From: Anodontia alba
Taxonomy: Eukaryota > Mollusca > Bivalvia > Lucinida > Lucinidae
Assembly: GCA_964016985.1 (NCBI GenBank)
Contig: OZ024828.1
Span: forward strand, 89,872,399 to 89,936,398
Reading direction: 5' to 3'
DNA: 64,000 nucleotides
Shown here: positions 1 through 11,730 of the stretch, piece after piece
How the letters are laid out: each line of letters starts with the position of its first letter
Position numbering within the stretch: the first letter of the stretch is position 1
Notes under the pieces: model-generated
What the model was told of the DNA's origin: nothing
What the model saw: only the letters and a program-made list of their open reading frames with translations
The model's database searches: none
Program-made: the position numbers and the translations under genes

Positions 1-2230
1 TTGTACCTAAGTGGTTACATACCCCAATTAATTTTGCCATAGGCTACAATGCTAAGAGTTCAAAAGTCTCTCACCTGCTACAGTTCTATAGTCCCAATTC
101 AGATCCATGTTTTGGTGGGATGTGATAGCAACTTGAGTGAGCAACAGATCCTGGGATTTTCATGTCCTCTTCGCCACTTCGAAACACACATGACATTGCC
201 CACCATATGACATCCCAAAAACTCCCCCTATTCATGGTCACAAACAGGAATGACCGACTGACTCGTTGTAGCACTCCACCCGGACTAATAGTTCCCTATA
301 GAACAGTTTTACTATCTAGATTAGTTCTCCTCCGGGAACCTTCTGTGACCTGAAATAAAAAAAACAACAATGCAGTCTTGTTTACCTTATCCTGTATACA
401 ACATCTACTCCGTACACTCTATTTTTAGATAGGGCTATTTTTCACGGTACCTAAACAGAGTCACGTGAATAGCAGTCTTGTTCCAAATGATACTCGTTTC
501 AATGAGACGCTTGGTTATTTATTTATTTATTTATTCATTTTATTTTCTTTTTTCAATAAACTCCGCTCTACTTACACTACTAATCAGGCACCTATAGATA
601 TTGATCTTTTTACAGCACTTAAAAAACGTCCACACACATCACACTCATAACGAAAACTAAGATTTTACCTTAGAGCGAAAATTCCAAATTTTCTTGTTTC
701 TTATTTCTTTGTGTGTGTGTGTGTGTGTTTTACAAATATGATTAGGTATTAGGTTTGTCCTGGAATATGGGCATCCAATTTATGCCATCCAATTCTATAT
801 TTAAATTCTGATAACCATTGTTTTAAAATGTGGTTATAACCCAATTTTATATCAAATCCCGTATTATTTCAAATCGCATTACATTTTATAATGTCGAATT
901 TATCAACAGAACGAAACACGGTAATATAAAAACACTCTTCCAAACGTTATGGCTTTTTAAGTCTCTCGTACTAAGTAACAACGTTCGAAATTCGCCAAAC
1001 GAAACTTAACACCCTGTTTGAATGCACTATGTGTAAGTGCATCGGTTCTGGGCCATTCGCTCTATACAGACACTGTAAATTACGATTTACTCTAACTGGC
1101 AGCTAAAAAGTGATGGGGAGAGGCGTGGGGGTGGGGGGGGGGGGGAGGGGGGGGGGGGAAGGGGGAAGACAAAAAAAAAACAAAACAAAAAAAAAAAACA
1201 AAAAAAAAACAGAGCTCTGAATTCGTCAAAACTTCTTTTACATGCACCAAGACTTTTTAACTTCGACACTTATCTTTTTAGATACTTCTTGATGAACATT
1301 GTCTGTGCCTCGGTCGCTGGTAGCTATTTAAATCCATACATATGCGGCATCCATTATTTCGTGAATAGACCAATGCCGCTACTGAACTAGGGAAAATCAA
1401 ATTGAAAATTGTAAGAGTCATCCACAGGGACCTCCTTCAACACCGTTTTGCTGACACTCTCCATATACAAGCACCCCGACCACCGATAAACACGGGAGAC
1501 GTAAATAAATACTTCACTTACAGATTAACTATCTGAGCACAAATATTTCTGACGGATATTTAACACAAGAGATTCAATAATTACTTACTGATGCTCTTCT
1601 GAATTTCCTATCGCAACAGCTGATTGTCAGTACTGTCACAGAACTGTCCCGTTTAGTGTCATGTTTACTCATGAATCATAAACTTATTCAAACGCTTACT
1701 GCACATCAGAATGAAGTCTCAAACCCCAGAACATTCGTAGAATTTAGATAATCTCACTATTCGTTGCTCCAATGTCTTTTTATTGTTATATTTATCCAAT
1801 TTTTACTACATTCGAATTGCTGCACAAATGTAAACTTCAGTAGATTTGCCTTGACCTTCGCAGCAAGCGTATGCTACTAAAACTGTTCCTGCTCATTATT
1901 TACGTCCGATAATGGAAGACCGTTGGTTGTCTTTTATTTGGCAAGTATTTACAGAGCAAAGGAGTTCCATAATTTTGAGAAGTACTTCAGAAAATCACCT
2001 TTTTAATATTATTTGTTTAGCGCAGTATAAATCAATCCGTACTACAAGATATTCGTGCGCCATTATAGCCTGTCTTTGATGAGGGTCATTTCGGTTACTA
2101 CGAGGTCTGCTGGATTATGGTTAAAGTTTGGACGCCGATTTATCATTGTAAAAAAGGGACTTCCATCCCCTACTTTTGTACCTCTTTAGATTTTATTTAA
2201 AAAGGGGTTCTTTCCGAGAGCTGTGGAAGT
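1..2230. other. Unassigned AT-rich non-coding DNA
   Basis: I see no credible gene or recognisable mobile element here. Visible landmarks are a TTTA-rich run near 516-540, a short GT microsatellite at about 711-728, and a G-run followed by A-runs at about 1128-1209. The open frames in this stretch are short, low-complexity or without recognisable domains. Confidence 0.5.
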
Positions 2231-2249
2231 AGTGCATTTTAGCTGTGAT

Positions 2250-2330
2250 ATGATTGGCTGATCTGGTCACATGGTACCCTCCTGGAAACTATATAAGGAG
2301 GTCAGCGTCGCTGATCTGCTATCCAATCTC
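2250..2330 (+). promoter_or_regulatory. Candidate RNA polymerase II core promoter
   Basis: A TATATAA box lies at 2290-2296, and an inverted CCAAT motif (ATTGG) lies about 35 bp upstream at 2253-2257. A start site would fall near 2320. The layout is what a class II core promoter looks like. No recognisable gene follows within 2 kb; the only frame nearby is a 63-codon one at 2406-2597 with no known domain. It could belong to a first non-coding exon or to an unrecognised transposon. Confidence 0.35.
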
Positions 2331-2745
2331 AAGTTCGAGTAGCGGCAAATTCAAACATAATCGATAATCAATAAGGGAAATAACCCTCTATCAAAGTACT
2401 TAGACATGACACTACAGTTATTTCGCTTACCTACCAACAACAGCTCCCTCAAATGCAGTGCAGAATTACTACTTTGCAATGAGACCTCATCTGTTCTTGC
2501 TTATTTACGAGTGGAAAAGCCGCCATGTTGTTTATTTGTAAACAACAACAAAAGTCGCAATGAAATTTCCCTTTTTAACCTTGCACCGATTTTATAGCCT
2601 ACATTTATTTGAGAGAAACTACTTGAATTTGTAAAGTTTATACGACATATTGAGCTACAGTCGCCTGTATTTGCATATTAAGAATTTCTATATATGTTTA
2701 CTTGATTGTACTTGCACGACTAGATCCCACCACACCACATACCAG

Positions 2746-3049
2746 CCGGCCTCGGTGGCTCAGTTGGATGCGCCGTCCGACTGGAGACCAGGAGGTCGCG
2801 GGTTCAACCCCCGCCGAGGTCGGCAACATTCTTTCGTGGAGATTGATCATGAAATATTTTCTACGGTCATTCTCTCCCTTCCGCTGATTCAAGAAGAGCA
2901 GTTGTCAGTTTCTGGCGAAAGAATGTGCACAATACTGGTTAACCGCTTAGAGGACTAAGCCTGCCCAGTAAACGTGTGGTTAGGTAAACTGACCGCGCTC
3001 GACATGACCCCATTGGGTTTACTGGGCCGTAAAACCTCAACACAAACAA
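2746..3049 (+). mobile_element. tRNA-derived SINE, copy 1
   Basis: The head (about 2750-2824) resembles a tRNA gene, with an A-box-like GTGGCTCAGTTGG and a B box GGTTCAACCCC, but the anticodon arm does not support a working tRNA. A ~150-bp body and a 3' tail follow, with TGACCC, ATGGGTT and CCGTAAAACCTC motifs and a short ACAA-type repeat. A 13-14 bp direct repeat (CACCACATACCAG) flanks the element at 2733-2745 and 3051-3063, the target-site duplication expected of LINE-driven insertion. Related copies lie at 5064-5375 (reversed) and 57816-58117. Confidence 0.9.
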
Positions 3050-3063
3050 ACACCACATACCAG

Positions 3064-4078
3064 GAAGCAGAAATACAGTACCGCAAATGTCCATTCTTCC
3101 ACATTCTCGATACGCGTTTCATTCGTTTCATTTACATCACTATGAGTTCCATGTCATTTAGATCAGCAATATTGTTGTGACTGTCTTTTATCTATTTATT
3201 ATTAACACTTACAATTTAACAGCGTAGCTGTTTATACTGTTCTTGCTGAAGTTATGATGGGAGCTCTATGTGGCTGTCTCGATTGACGATTTAGATGGCC
3301 GACAACAATGTGAGATAATACCATGTTTTTGGTGCAAAACCAGTCATGCAACTGTCCCGGTGTAAATGATGGGATATGGATAAAAGTTTGTGAAACCAAA
3401 TTTGAGACATGAATAAATGACTGTGTGAATGTACTCCTTACTTAATTGTGATGTTTCGAGAAATAATTATTCAAGCTTGGTCACCCCTACCCGAGGTGCC
3501 TTACAATATTAATAGTCTTTTCAACCCACTAGTCGTTTCGCCTCATATGCATTAATAAGATAAACTTTATTGGCAGTTTAGGTAGTTTAACGGCTTCCAT
3601 CATTTATCTAGCCAACCTTAAAAGACTGTCAGGAGATGACGCAAATATACAAGGAGCATCAATACATTACACAGATGAAATAATTCAAATATTATTAAAC
3701 GACCAAATGGGGAAATGGCTTGTGGGGCGAAACGACTAGGATGGGGGATGGTATTAGGGCGAAAAGACTTAGGGTGAAAATTGAGACGAAAGAACTAGAG
3801 GGAAAACGACTAGGGAGGAAATGTCATGAGGGCGAAACTCCCTTCGAATTGATTCAATGGGTAAAATATATAACTAAACTTCTTGGATATTGCATTTGAC
3901 TGGCATGCAAACACTTGAAGTCAGTAGAGCGTATATCGTCAGAATTTTATCTCTTCCATTTTTTATCCTTTAAGTTTTGCATTTTCAATTTCAACATACG
4001 AAGACAGACTGTTTTCCCTTTCTAAAACCGTTTCCAACGATATGCCTGAAAATATAAAAGCGGTATTAGATTATTTGC
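3064..4078. other. Unassigned region with a small inverted repeat
   Basis: No gene is supported. A 14-bp inverted repeat (CTAGTCGTTTCGCC at 3529-3542 and its complement at 3726-3739) encloses about 180 bp, and several GCGAAA-type motifs follow to about 3840. It may be a small non-autonomous DNA element, but no target duplication was found. Confidence 0.3.
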
Positions 4079-4850
4079 TGACGACACCACTATATCTCTC
4101 ACAATCTCAAAGTGAAAATGGCCTTCCACCCCAATAAATGTGAGGTTATACGAATAGCTAAAAAGAAAAAAAAACTACCCCTTTTAATTACATTCTCCAT
4201 AGAGTTACCCTTCAAACTACAAAAATGTCAAATACCTTGGAGTCAACTATCAGACGACCTGTCATGGGGTAAACGCAAGGGTAATGGTATTCTGAAATTC
4301 TTAAAACTAAAAATCTAGACCCGCAGTATCAAAATTAAAGAATCTGCATACTAAACCTATATCCATTCCTTACTGGACTACTCTTCCTCAGTCTGGAGCC
4401 TCTGGCAAATAAAATTCATTCATCAAATGGAAATGATCCAGCAAAGAACTGTCAGATACATTCTCAATGACTACTCTTAGTAGTCTCTCAGCCATGCTAA
4501 ATGAATTAAAGCTTCCCACTTTAGAAACACGAAGGAACATAGCATCTCTAGTAATGCTGTATAAAATTCACAATGGCCATGTCCGTATCAACCCACCCTC
4601 TTATATCACACTGGTAAAGAAACAGATTCACAATATCATTGTCAAGGATTAACGATCATAAGTACTCTTTTCTACCCCAGGGCAGCTAGACTATGGAATA
4701 ACTTGCCTCGAGACATAACCAGCAGCCCTGACCTAGAATCATTTCGGGCAAGGTTAGCAACATCCTTCCAATGAGTCCCTTCAGGAAGTCATCATCATCA
4801 TGATCATCATCTTCATCATCATCATTTTCATAATCATCATTGATCATTTT
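4079..4850 (+). pseudogene. Decayed non-LTR retrotransposon ORF2 3' end
   Basis: Conceptual translation in shifting frames gives motifs typical of the C-terminal part of CR1/Jockey-group reverse transcriptase proteins: a MAFHPNKCEVIRI stretch just after the RT core, SDDLSW, a Y-SSVWSLWQ thumb-like segment, ML-ELKLPTLETRR, and WNNLPRDITSS near the end. The frame is broken by several stops and shifts. The fragment ends in an ATC-rich simple repeat at about 4790-4850, a common LINE 3' tail. It is a 5'-truncated, long-dead copy; the exact clade is uncertain. Confidence 0.75.
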
Positions 4851-5063
4851 CACCAAGATGACTTATCATCCTTATCTTCACGAAGACTTAAATTATGTCA
4901 GTTTCACAGCTCGCTCAAATATCTTGCAAAATCCAAAATTTATTTTTGTCTTAATTTTCTTGTTTGCCATTTCCATGTGCACTCCATGTAATACTCTACG
5001 TGAGGTGTATGGAGTAACAGGCAGATTCAGATTAGTCTGGCTCGCTCTAATTACCATTAGTTG

Positions 5064-5375
5064 TTTGTTTGTTTGTGTTGAGGTTTCACGGCCCAGTCAA
5101 CCCAATGAGGTCATATAGAGCGCGGTCAGTTTTCTTAATCACACTTTTACTGGGCAGGCCTAGTCCTCTAGACAGTTAATCAGTATTGTGCACATTCTTT
5201 CGCCAGAAACTGACAAGTGCCCTTCTTGAATCAGCGGAAGGGGGAGAATGACGTAGAAAATATTTCATGATCAGTCTCCACGAAAGAATGTTGCTTACCC
5301 GTTGAGGATCGAACCAGCAACCTGCTGATCACCAGTCGGACGCAAATCCAACTGAGCTACCGAGGCAGGCGGCTC
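5064..5375 (-). mobile_element. tRNA-derived SINE, copy 2 (reverse orientation)
   Basis: Read on the minus strand, this has the same head, body and 3' tail as the SINE at 2746-3049. The tRNA-like head is at about 5290-5370 and the GTTT-repeat tail at 5064-5078. TTAGTTG at 5057-5063 and 5376-5382 is a plausible 7-bp target duplication. The copy sits directly against the truncated left end of the Naiad-like element that starts near 5393. Confidence 0.88.
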
Positions 5376-5392
5376 TTAGTTGTGGACTTGCA

Positions 5393-5749
5393 ATTAGTCG
5401 TGTCAAAAATCTGTGATGCCCTTGTTTATCTTTTGGATAATATGTTTATTAGATTTGAAACTAAACTTTATAGGCAAACTATTGGTATTCTGATGGGAAC
5501 TAATGGTGCTCCTCTTGTTGCAGATTTGTTTCTTTTTTGTTATGAGAATGATTTCATGAGGTCTCTCTCACGTGAAAATCAGGCTGACATTATTGAGGCT
5601 TTCAATTCAACTTCAAGATACCTTGATGAATTATTAAATATTGACAATATTTACTTTGACCAAATGGTGGACCGCATATACTCTACAAAACTCCAATTAA
5701 ATAGAGCAAATTCTTCCGATACCGAGGCACCTTTTTTGGATTTGAATCT
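5393..5749 (+). pseudogene. Naiad-like Penelope RT, copy A, segment 1 of 3
   Basis: This encodes the palm of a Penelope-like reverse transcriptase: a VCDALVYLLDN-type segment, a motif-B-like GTNGAPLVADLF, and the catalytic motif as RYLDE where related copies read RYLDD or RYLDN. The frame is cut at 5749 inside FLDLNL by the LINE insertion and resumes at 11605. The 5' part is missing, with a SINE adjoining on the left. The GILMG for the usual GIPMG and the YLDE active site suggest decay. Family assignment to Naiads rests on the linked CxC-domain copies in this window (37976-38760, 41696-42470). Confidence 0.85.
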
Positions 5750-6304
5750 CCCCTGGGTATTAAACTTTCCGCCTTGCCGAGGCCCTGGGGGCTCAATTCC
5801 CACTGGGAACGTTGCTAGCGTGGTGAGCAGTAATTGTCCCCTTTGGGAAGAGCGAAGAGAAAATACCGCCCGTTTGCCGTGGGTGGCAGCCCGTAAGCCG
5901 GAAGAAGGGATCCTGGAGGTTGAGAGTTATTGGGAGTATGGTCTCTCCTGATGGCTCAACACGTCTCTTTGGCCTGGATTTCGGTGTAGAAGGGTGTCCG
6001 TGAGACCCGGCACGGTCAATCGGCTGGTCGCGCCAAGCCCTAGGAAATATCTTTTCTTTCTCTTCCTTGTCTTTTGTATCATACTGATACTCACCGTTTG
6101 CCCATAATTCTTTTTTCTTAACCTTTCCAATCCTAAGAAGGCGGCGGCTTAATGGGTCAATCGTGCAGCATTTTGCTCGTGCGAGTATATCTTCTGTGTA
6201 TTTCTAGCACAATTGAGTAGGAAAACCACTCCATTGATGTGTTCCCTTGTTGGGCTCCGTGGTGGGCGGAGAGCATGGAGGACGAATTTTAATACATCTT
6301 TATC

Positions 6305-7729
6305 ATGGGTTCTAATCGAAGAAAAAGAACTAAACAATGTTCAGAATCTGATATTTCAGATGTTAACGAAAGCACTCAACCTCCAACAACCTCTACCAAA
6401 GATACATCATCTCAACATTTTCCGCGTTTCATTTTAGTTGAAAGCAAGGAAGAAAACAAACCAGTAACATCTTTATCTCCGTTTGTAATACAAAAAGTCA
6501 TTCAAAGTATAGCTGGTGAGCCGGAAAACATAAAGAAACTACACAGGTCGAATCAGCTACTCATTGAGGTATCCAGGAAAGCCCATGCCGAGAATATTCT
6601 ACGTGCACAGACTTTTCACGACTTGAAAGTCCGGGTGTACCCTCATACTTCGCTGAACTCCTCAAAGGGGGTAATTCGTTGCCCCGAATTGGGGAATTGC
6701 AGTGAGGAGGAGATTCTCGAAGGCACAAGATCTCAAGGAGTAACTGCAATAAAACGATTCAAAGTTAAACGAAACGGAGAGTTAAAAAACACAAACACCT
6801 TTGTCTTTACAATCAATACATCAGTTCTACCAAAAACAATAAATGTAGCATACTTTAGAGTCAACGTAGAAGTCTACATACCAAATCCTTTGCGTTGTCA
6901 TCATTGCCAGAAATATGGACACCATGAGGATAGGTGTTCTAAGGACCCTATCTGTTCGAAATGCGGTCAGGTAGCAGAACACCTTGAAAGTCAATGTAGA
7001 AACGAACTGCACTGTGTTAATTGTGGTGAAAAACACAGTGCTGACTCTAAAGAATGCCAAATTTGGCACAAAGAAAAAGAAATCTTACGTCTTAAGTTTA
7101 CCAGAAATATTTCTTTCATTGAAGCGCGGAAACTTGTTGAGGCCCCAACTCCAATTCCTGGAATCAGTTACGCCAACATTACCCAGTCTTCTATGAAAAA
7201 GGTTTCTGTGGTTGATACTGCCACTCAAACTGATCCGATTACTATTGTCGACCCTGCAGTCCAATCAAAAACAACAAGTTCAAACAACAAAACAGAAGAA
7301 TTACAAAAACAAAAACTCCAAAGTAATACCAGCAAGAAAAGTCAAACAAAAGCATCTATCGAGGAGAAACAAACAGAGGCTGGCCTGAAAAATGCCACCA
7401 TAGAAATGATAAGAAAAGATTGGAAAAAACAACAACAGAAAGAAAGACAAGCCAGAAGCCAATCATCACCACCTACAAAAGACCAAACAAAATCAAAATC
7501 TACTCAGGGATCACAAAGATCAATCAGAACAAACAGAGAACAAAAAGGTTCTAATGATGCGATTCAACAACATAATCGATTCGGATCTTTGAGTGACAGT
7601 AGCGATGATATGGAGTTAGGACAGACTCCAGATCGCCCACGAGCTAACCGCAGTAGATCGAGATCATCAGAACATCCACCTACTAACAATAGTAATAGTA
7701 GATCAAAATTACCAATAACTTATCCTTAG
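6305..7729 (+). CDS. LINE ORF1, Gag-like nucleic-acid-binding protein
   Basis: This 474-residue protein is the ORF1 product of the LINE and would bind element RNA in the ribonucleoprotein. The N-terminal ~180 residues resemble the folded domain of I-group ORF1 proteins. Three zinc knuckles follow at about 198-252: CHHCQKYGHHEDRC, then CSKCGQVAEHLESQC, then CVNCGEKHSADSKEC. The C-terminal ~150 residues are Gln/Lys/Ser-rich and probably disordered, with an RSRSRSS stretch near the end. The frame is intact and stops 32 bp before ORF2. The start was taken at the first ATG of the frame after the leader. The clade-level call is inference. Confidence 0.88.
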   Translation: MGSNRRKRTKQCSESDISDVNESTQPPTTSTKDTSSQHFPRFILVESKEENKPVTSLSPFVIQKVIQSIAGEPENIKKLHRSNQLLIEVSRKAHAENILRAQTFHDLKVRVYPHTSLNSSKGVIRCPELGNCSEEEILEGTRSQGVTAIKRFKVKRNGELKNTNTFVFTINTSVLPKTINVAYFRVNVEVYIPNPLRCHHCQKYGHHEDRCSKDPICSKCGQVAEHLESQCRNELHCVNCGEKHSADSKECQIWHKEKEILRLKFTRNISFIEARKLVEAPTPIPGISYANITQSSMKKVSVVDTATQTDPITIVDPAVQSKTTSSNNKTEELQKQKLQSNTSKKSQTKASIEEKQTEAGLKNATIEMIRKDWKKQQQKERQARSQSSPPTKDQTKSKSTQGSQRSIRTNREQKGSNDAIQQHNRFGSLSDSSDDMELGQTPDRPRANRSRSRSSEHPPTNNSNSRSKLPITYP

Positions 7730-7761
7730 TTTCTAGTCTAACTAAAACATTCCACTGTAAA

Positions 7762-10700
7762 ATGAATTCCAAACACAAAATAATACAATGGAACTGTCGA
7801 GGTCTAAAGTCAAACTATAACGAGATCTTATTACTTTTATTCTTATTGAATCCATCAGTTTTTTGCTTGCAAGAAACTTTTTTAAAAACTGATGATCAGT
7901 TAAATATCAGAGATTTCAATACATACAATTATATATATTCAGAAGGCCAGAGGCCGTCTGGTGGAAGCTCAATCTTAGTTCACTCTTCATGTCCGCAGCG
8001 AGAAATTAAACTTGTAACCAACCTTCAAGCCGTTGCGGTTTCTGTTACTTTAGATAAAGAAATTACTATTTGTTCTGTGTATATACCTCCGAATTTTCAT
8101 TTAGAGACCGAACATTTAGACACTTTACAGAAACAACTCCCTTCACCCTATATACTAGTTGGTGACTTCAATGGTCACAATATCCTTTGGGGATGTAAAG
8201 ATAACAACCCTAAAGGTAATATTATTGAAGACTTTATAACAAAAAACGATCTTTGTCTTATGAATGACAAATCTCACACTTATCTCCATCCTGCAACAGG
8301 AAAATTTTCTTCTTTAGATCTTTCCATATGTCACCCATCTCTCCTGCTGGACTTCGACTGGACGGTCAGTGAAGACCAACATGGAAGTGATCACTTCCCT
8401 GTTATTATTGAAAGCGTAAATAATTCCACGAATGATCACAACGTCAAGTGGAAACTAAATAAAGCAAATTGGGAATTATATCACTTATTATGCGAAGAAA
8501 GTCTCAAAATAGATAAGTTTGACAATTCCTTGGACCCTCTAGATGTTTTTACTTCTTCTCTTCTTGACATAGCTAATAAAAGTATACCGAAAACCTCGAC
8601 AAATCCAAAGAAAAACAAACCATGTTACAATGATGAGTGCAAAAATGCCATAAAACAGCGCAAGCAAGCATTATCAAAGTTCTGCAGATATCCAACAAAG
8701 GAGAACTTGAATAACGTCAAAAACTTTAGAGCAAAAGCCCGTCGAACAATAAAGGCCTCCAAACGCAAATCATGGAAATCTTACGTTTCTAACTTAAATT
8801 ATAAAACTCCAATTAAAAAGGTTTGGGATATGATACGAAAAATATCTGGTAAATCAAAATCACCCAGTTTCACCCACTTAAATACAAAACGTGGAACAAA
8901 AGCCACATCAAAGGAAGAGATAGCAAACACACTTGGCGAAACTTTTTTGGATAATTCCTCATCTCGGAATTATTCAGAGAAGTTTCAAAACATCAAAAAA
9001 CAAGAAGAAAAAATCAAACTTAATTTCACCTCTTCAAATACTGAAGAATATAACAGCCTGTTTAACATTTCAGATGCTATCGCAGTATCAAAAGATACAG
9101 CTACAGGCCCTGATGACATCCATTACCAGATGCTTAAACACCTTCCGGAAACCGCCCTTGACACACTTTTACATATTTTCAACGGTATATGGACAACAGG
9201 AGTTTTTCCAGAAAGCTGGCGTTTGGCCACAATTATACCTATTCCCAAACCAGGGAAAGATCATGCAGAACCAACAAACTACAGACCAATAGCGCTAACA
9301 AGTTGCCTTTGCAAAACACTAGCGAGAATGATAAATAAACGACTTGTTTGGTACTTAGAATCTAACAATCTTATAACAAAACTTCAGTCGGGATTCCGAG
9401 CTGAACGTAGTACCAATGATAATTTAGTTAGACTAGAAACTTTTATCCGTGATGCTTTTATCAAACGAGAACATGTAGTCGCTGTATTTTTCGATTTGGA
9501 AAAAGCCTATGATACCACTTGGCGATATGGAATTTTAAAAGACCTATATAACTTTGGTATGAAAGGAAGACTACCAAACTTTATTAAAAGTTTTCTTGAA
9601 GATCGTACAATACAAGTGCGTGTAGGATCGACCCTGTCTGATCTCTATGATCAAGAACAGGGCGTTCCACAAGGAGCAATACTTTCAACCACGTTATTCA
9701 ATGTGAAATTAAACGATATTATAAACTGTCTGGATTACAAAACAGATGGTTCTTTGTACGTTGATGATTTCTGTATTTGTTTTCGCTCGAAAAATATGCG
9801 CACAATAGAAAGACATCTACAGCAATGTCTAAATAGAATTGAAGACTGGGCAACTAGAAATGGCTTTAAATTTTCCAAATCGAAAACTTAGTGCGTTCAT
9901 TTCTGTCAACAACGGAAAATACACAACGATCGAGTGCTCTACATATATGGATCTCAAATACCAGTTGTTGCTGAATCAAAATTTCTTGGGGTTATATTTG
10001 ATAAGAAACTCCTCATACCCCATATTAAATACTTGAAAGCGAAATGTTTAAAAGCATTAAACCTTTTAAAAGTTTTATCTCACACAAGTTGGGGAGCGGA
10101 CAGAACAACTCTTCTTCACCTGTATCGTTCTTTAATTGGATCAAAACTTGATTATGGGTCCATCGTATATGGATCTGCAAGAAAATCTTATCTACAGATG
10201 TTAGACACTGTACATAATCAAGAACTTCGTTTGGCATTGGGAGCTTTTCGTACATCTCCAGTATCGAGTCTTAACGTGGAAGCAGATGAGCCATCGTTGT
10301 GGCTACGCAGAGAAAAATTGTCTCTTCAGTATGCCATCAGACTTGCTGCTAACTCTTCTAACCCTGCTTTTGATGTCACATTTCCACCACAATTTCAGGA
10401 ATATTATGAAAGAAAACCCAACGCTATTAAATCCTTCGGCCTTCGTATAGCACCACTTTTAGAATCTACTAATATTAACATTAAAAACATTCAAAAACAC
10501 TCTTTTTCTGATATTCCATCCTGGTGCATTACCAAACCAAATATTCTTTTCGATTTACACAACAGCAAAAAGTCACTTTCTGATTCACATCTCATGAAAC
10601 AAAACTTCCAAGAATTACAGTCGCGACTTTCAGATTATCAACACATCTACACTGATGGCTCAAAAGTTGAAGATAAGGTTGGCTGTGCGTATATATCGGG

Positions 10701-11436
10701 CACCCACCATGAAAAGATCCGTCTTCCTGATGGCTCATCTATTTTCACTGCTGAATCCAAGGCTATTAATATGGCTTTGGATTACGTTATGAATAACTCT
10801 TTAGAGAACAAATTCGTTATTTTCTCGGACTCCCTTTCTGTTTTAAAATCTCTAAATCACACAGCTTCAAAAAATCCCAAAATCCAGAACGTGATAGAAA
10901 AACATCACGAGCTATCGAAATCTAAGGAAATTTTGTTCTGTTGGCTCCCCAGCCATGTTGGCATAAAAGGTAACGAGGCTGCTGACGTAAAAGCAAAGGC
11001 CTCACTCGATCTAGAAATTTCGAATTTTAAACTTCCATGTACAGATTTTAAACCTTTTATCAACAGGTACATATTATCCAAATGGCAGCTGTCATGGGAC
11101 AGAGCGACATTCAGTAAACTACATGAAATAAAACCGGTTCTTGGTAAAAATAATATTTATCGGTCATTAAGGCGAGAAGAAGTGGTTCTTACTCGTCTAA
11201 GTATAGGTCATACTAGACTCACACATTCTTATCTACTCAAACGAGAAGATCAGCCATTTTGTATCAGCTGTAATGAACCTTTTACGGTAAAACACTTTCT
11301 GATCGATTGAATTGAATTCTCTCATGTACGACGTCAATTCTTCCAAACAAATGACCTGAGATACTTATTTGAAAATGTACCAAATGATAGCATACTTATG
11401 TTTTTAAAACACATCAATCTTTTTAACAAAGTATAA
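7762..11436 (+). pseudogene. LINE ORF2: endonuclease, RT and RNase H, two nonsense codons
   Basis: One frame of about 1,224 codons encodes the integration enzyme of the LINE. Residues 1-225 are an APE-type endonuclease (IIQWNCRGLKSN, FCLQETF, VGDFNGHN, SDHFPV). About 445-720 is the reverse transcriptase (NYRPIALTSCLCKTLA, SGFRAERST, FFDLEKAYDTTW, GVPQGAILS, catalytic YVDD). About 955-1090 is RNase H with its acidic residues present (YTDGSK, AESKA, FSDS, LPSHVGIKGNEAAD). A C-terminal CISC-x8-H zinc-like motif follows. Two in-frame stops break it, TAG at 9889-9891 after the RT and TGA at 11308-11310 near the end; no frameshift is seen. The ancestor was autonomous; this copy cannot make the whole protein. 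Confidence 0.92.
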
Positions 11437-11540
11437 CTGCTTTAATTTTTAAATTCGTTCTAGTTTTACATTTTATGCATTTATGACTTATCATTATAAT
11501 CGTTTCACTACAGAACCATGTTAGTTCACCATTTTGACGC

Positions 11541-11591
11541 AAATGACCCTCATGGGTTGATGCGTCGTTAAACCTGAACTCATCATCATCA
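11541..11591 (+). other. LINE 3' terminal recognition-like tail
   Basis: The last 51 bp of the LINE carry TGACCCTCATGGGTTGA, then CGTCGTTAAACCTGAAC, then ATC repeats. The SINE 3' ends at 3003-3049, 5064-5114 (reversed) and 58070-58108 match most of this stretch. In stringent-type LINE/SINE pairs the shared 3' end is what the RT recognises; that role is inferred here. Confidence 0.7.
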
Positions 11592-11604
11592 TGGATTTGA
11601 ATCT

Positions 11605-11730
11605 ATGTATATCTAATGGTACAGTTTCCACCAGAATTTATGATAAACGGGGCGATCTTGATTTTGATATAATCAATTTCCCTTTTCTTGATGGCGACGT
11701 CCCCCGGCGTACCTCATATGGGGTATACAT
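11605..11730 (+). pseudogene. Naiad-like Penelope RT, copy A, segment 2 of 3
   Basis: This continues the reading interrupted at 5749, encoding CISNGTVSTRIYDKR and the following FDIINFPFLDGDVPRRTSYG region downstream of the RT palm. It is cut at 11730 by the Ginger-like insertion and resumes at 14582. Copies B, C and E show the uninterrupted order. Confidence 0.9.

Larger units (their letters stand above)
5750..11591 (+). mobile_element. Full-length I/Nimb-like non-LTR retrotransposon
   Basis: A 5.84-kb LINE is bounded by a perfect 13-bp target duplication, TGGATTTGAATCT, at 5737-5749 and 11592-11604; the surrounding Naiad copy reads through once the insert and one repeat are ignored. It has a ~555-bp 5' leader, ORF1 (6305-7729), ORF2 (7762-11436) and a ~155-bp 3' end finishing in ATC repeats. 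RNase H in ORF2 and a GTCGTTAAACCT 3' motif fit the I/Nimb group. Being full length with only two nonsense codons in ORF2, it is a fairly recent but inactive copy. Confidence 0.92.

Noticed and set aside
1087..1269. Proline/phenylalanine-rich frame
   Set aside because: It is the translation of poly-G/poly-A simple sequence.
2750..2825. Possible tRNA gene
   Set aside because: It has A- and B-box-like sequence but is the head of a SINE with target duplications, and sibling copies show a degenerate anticodon arm.
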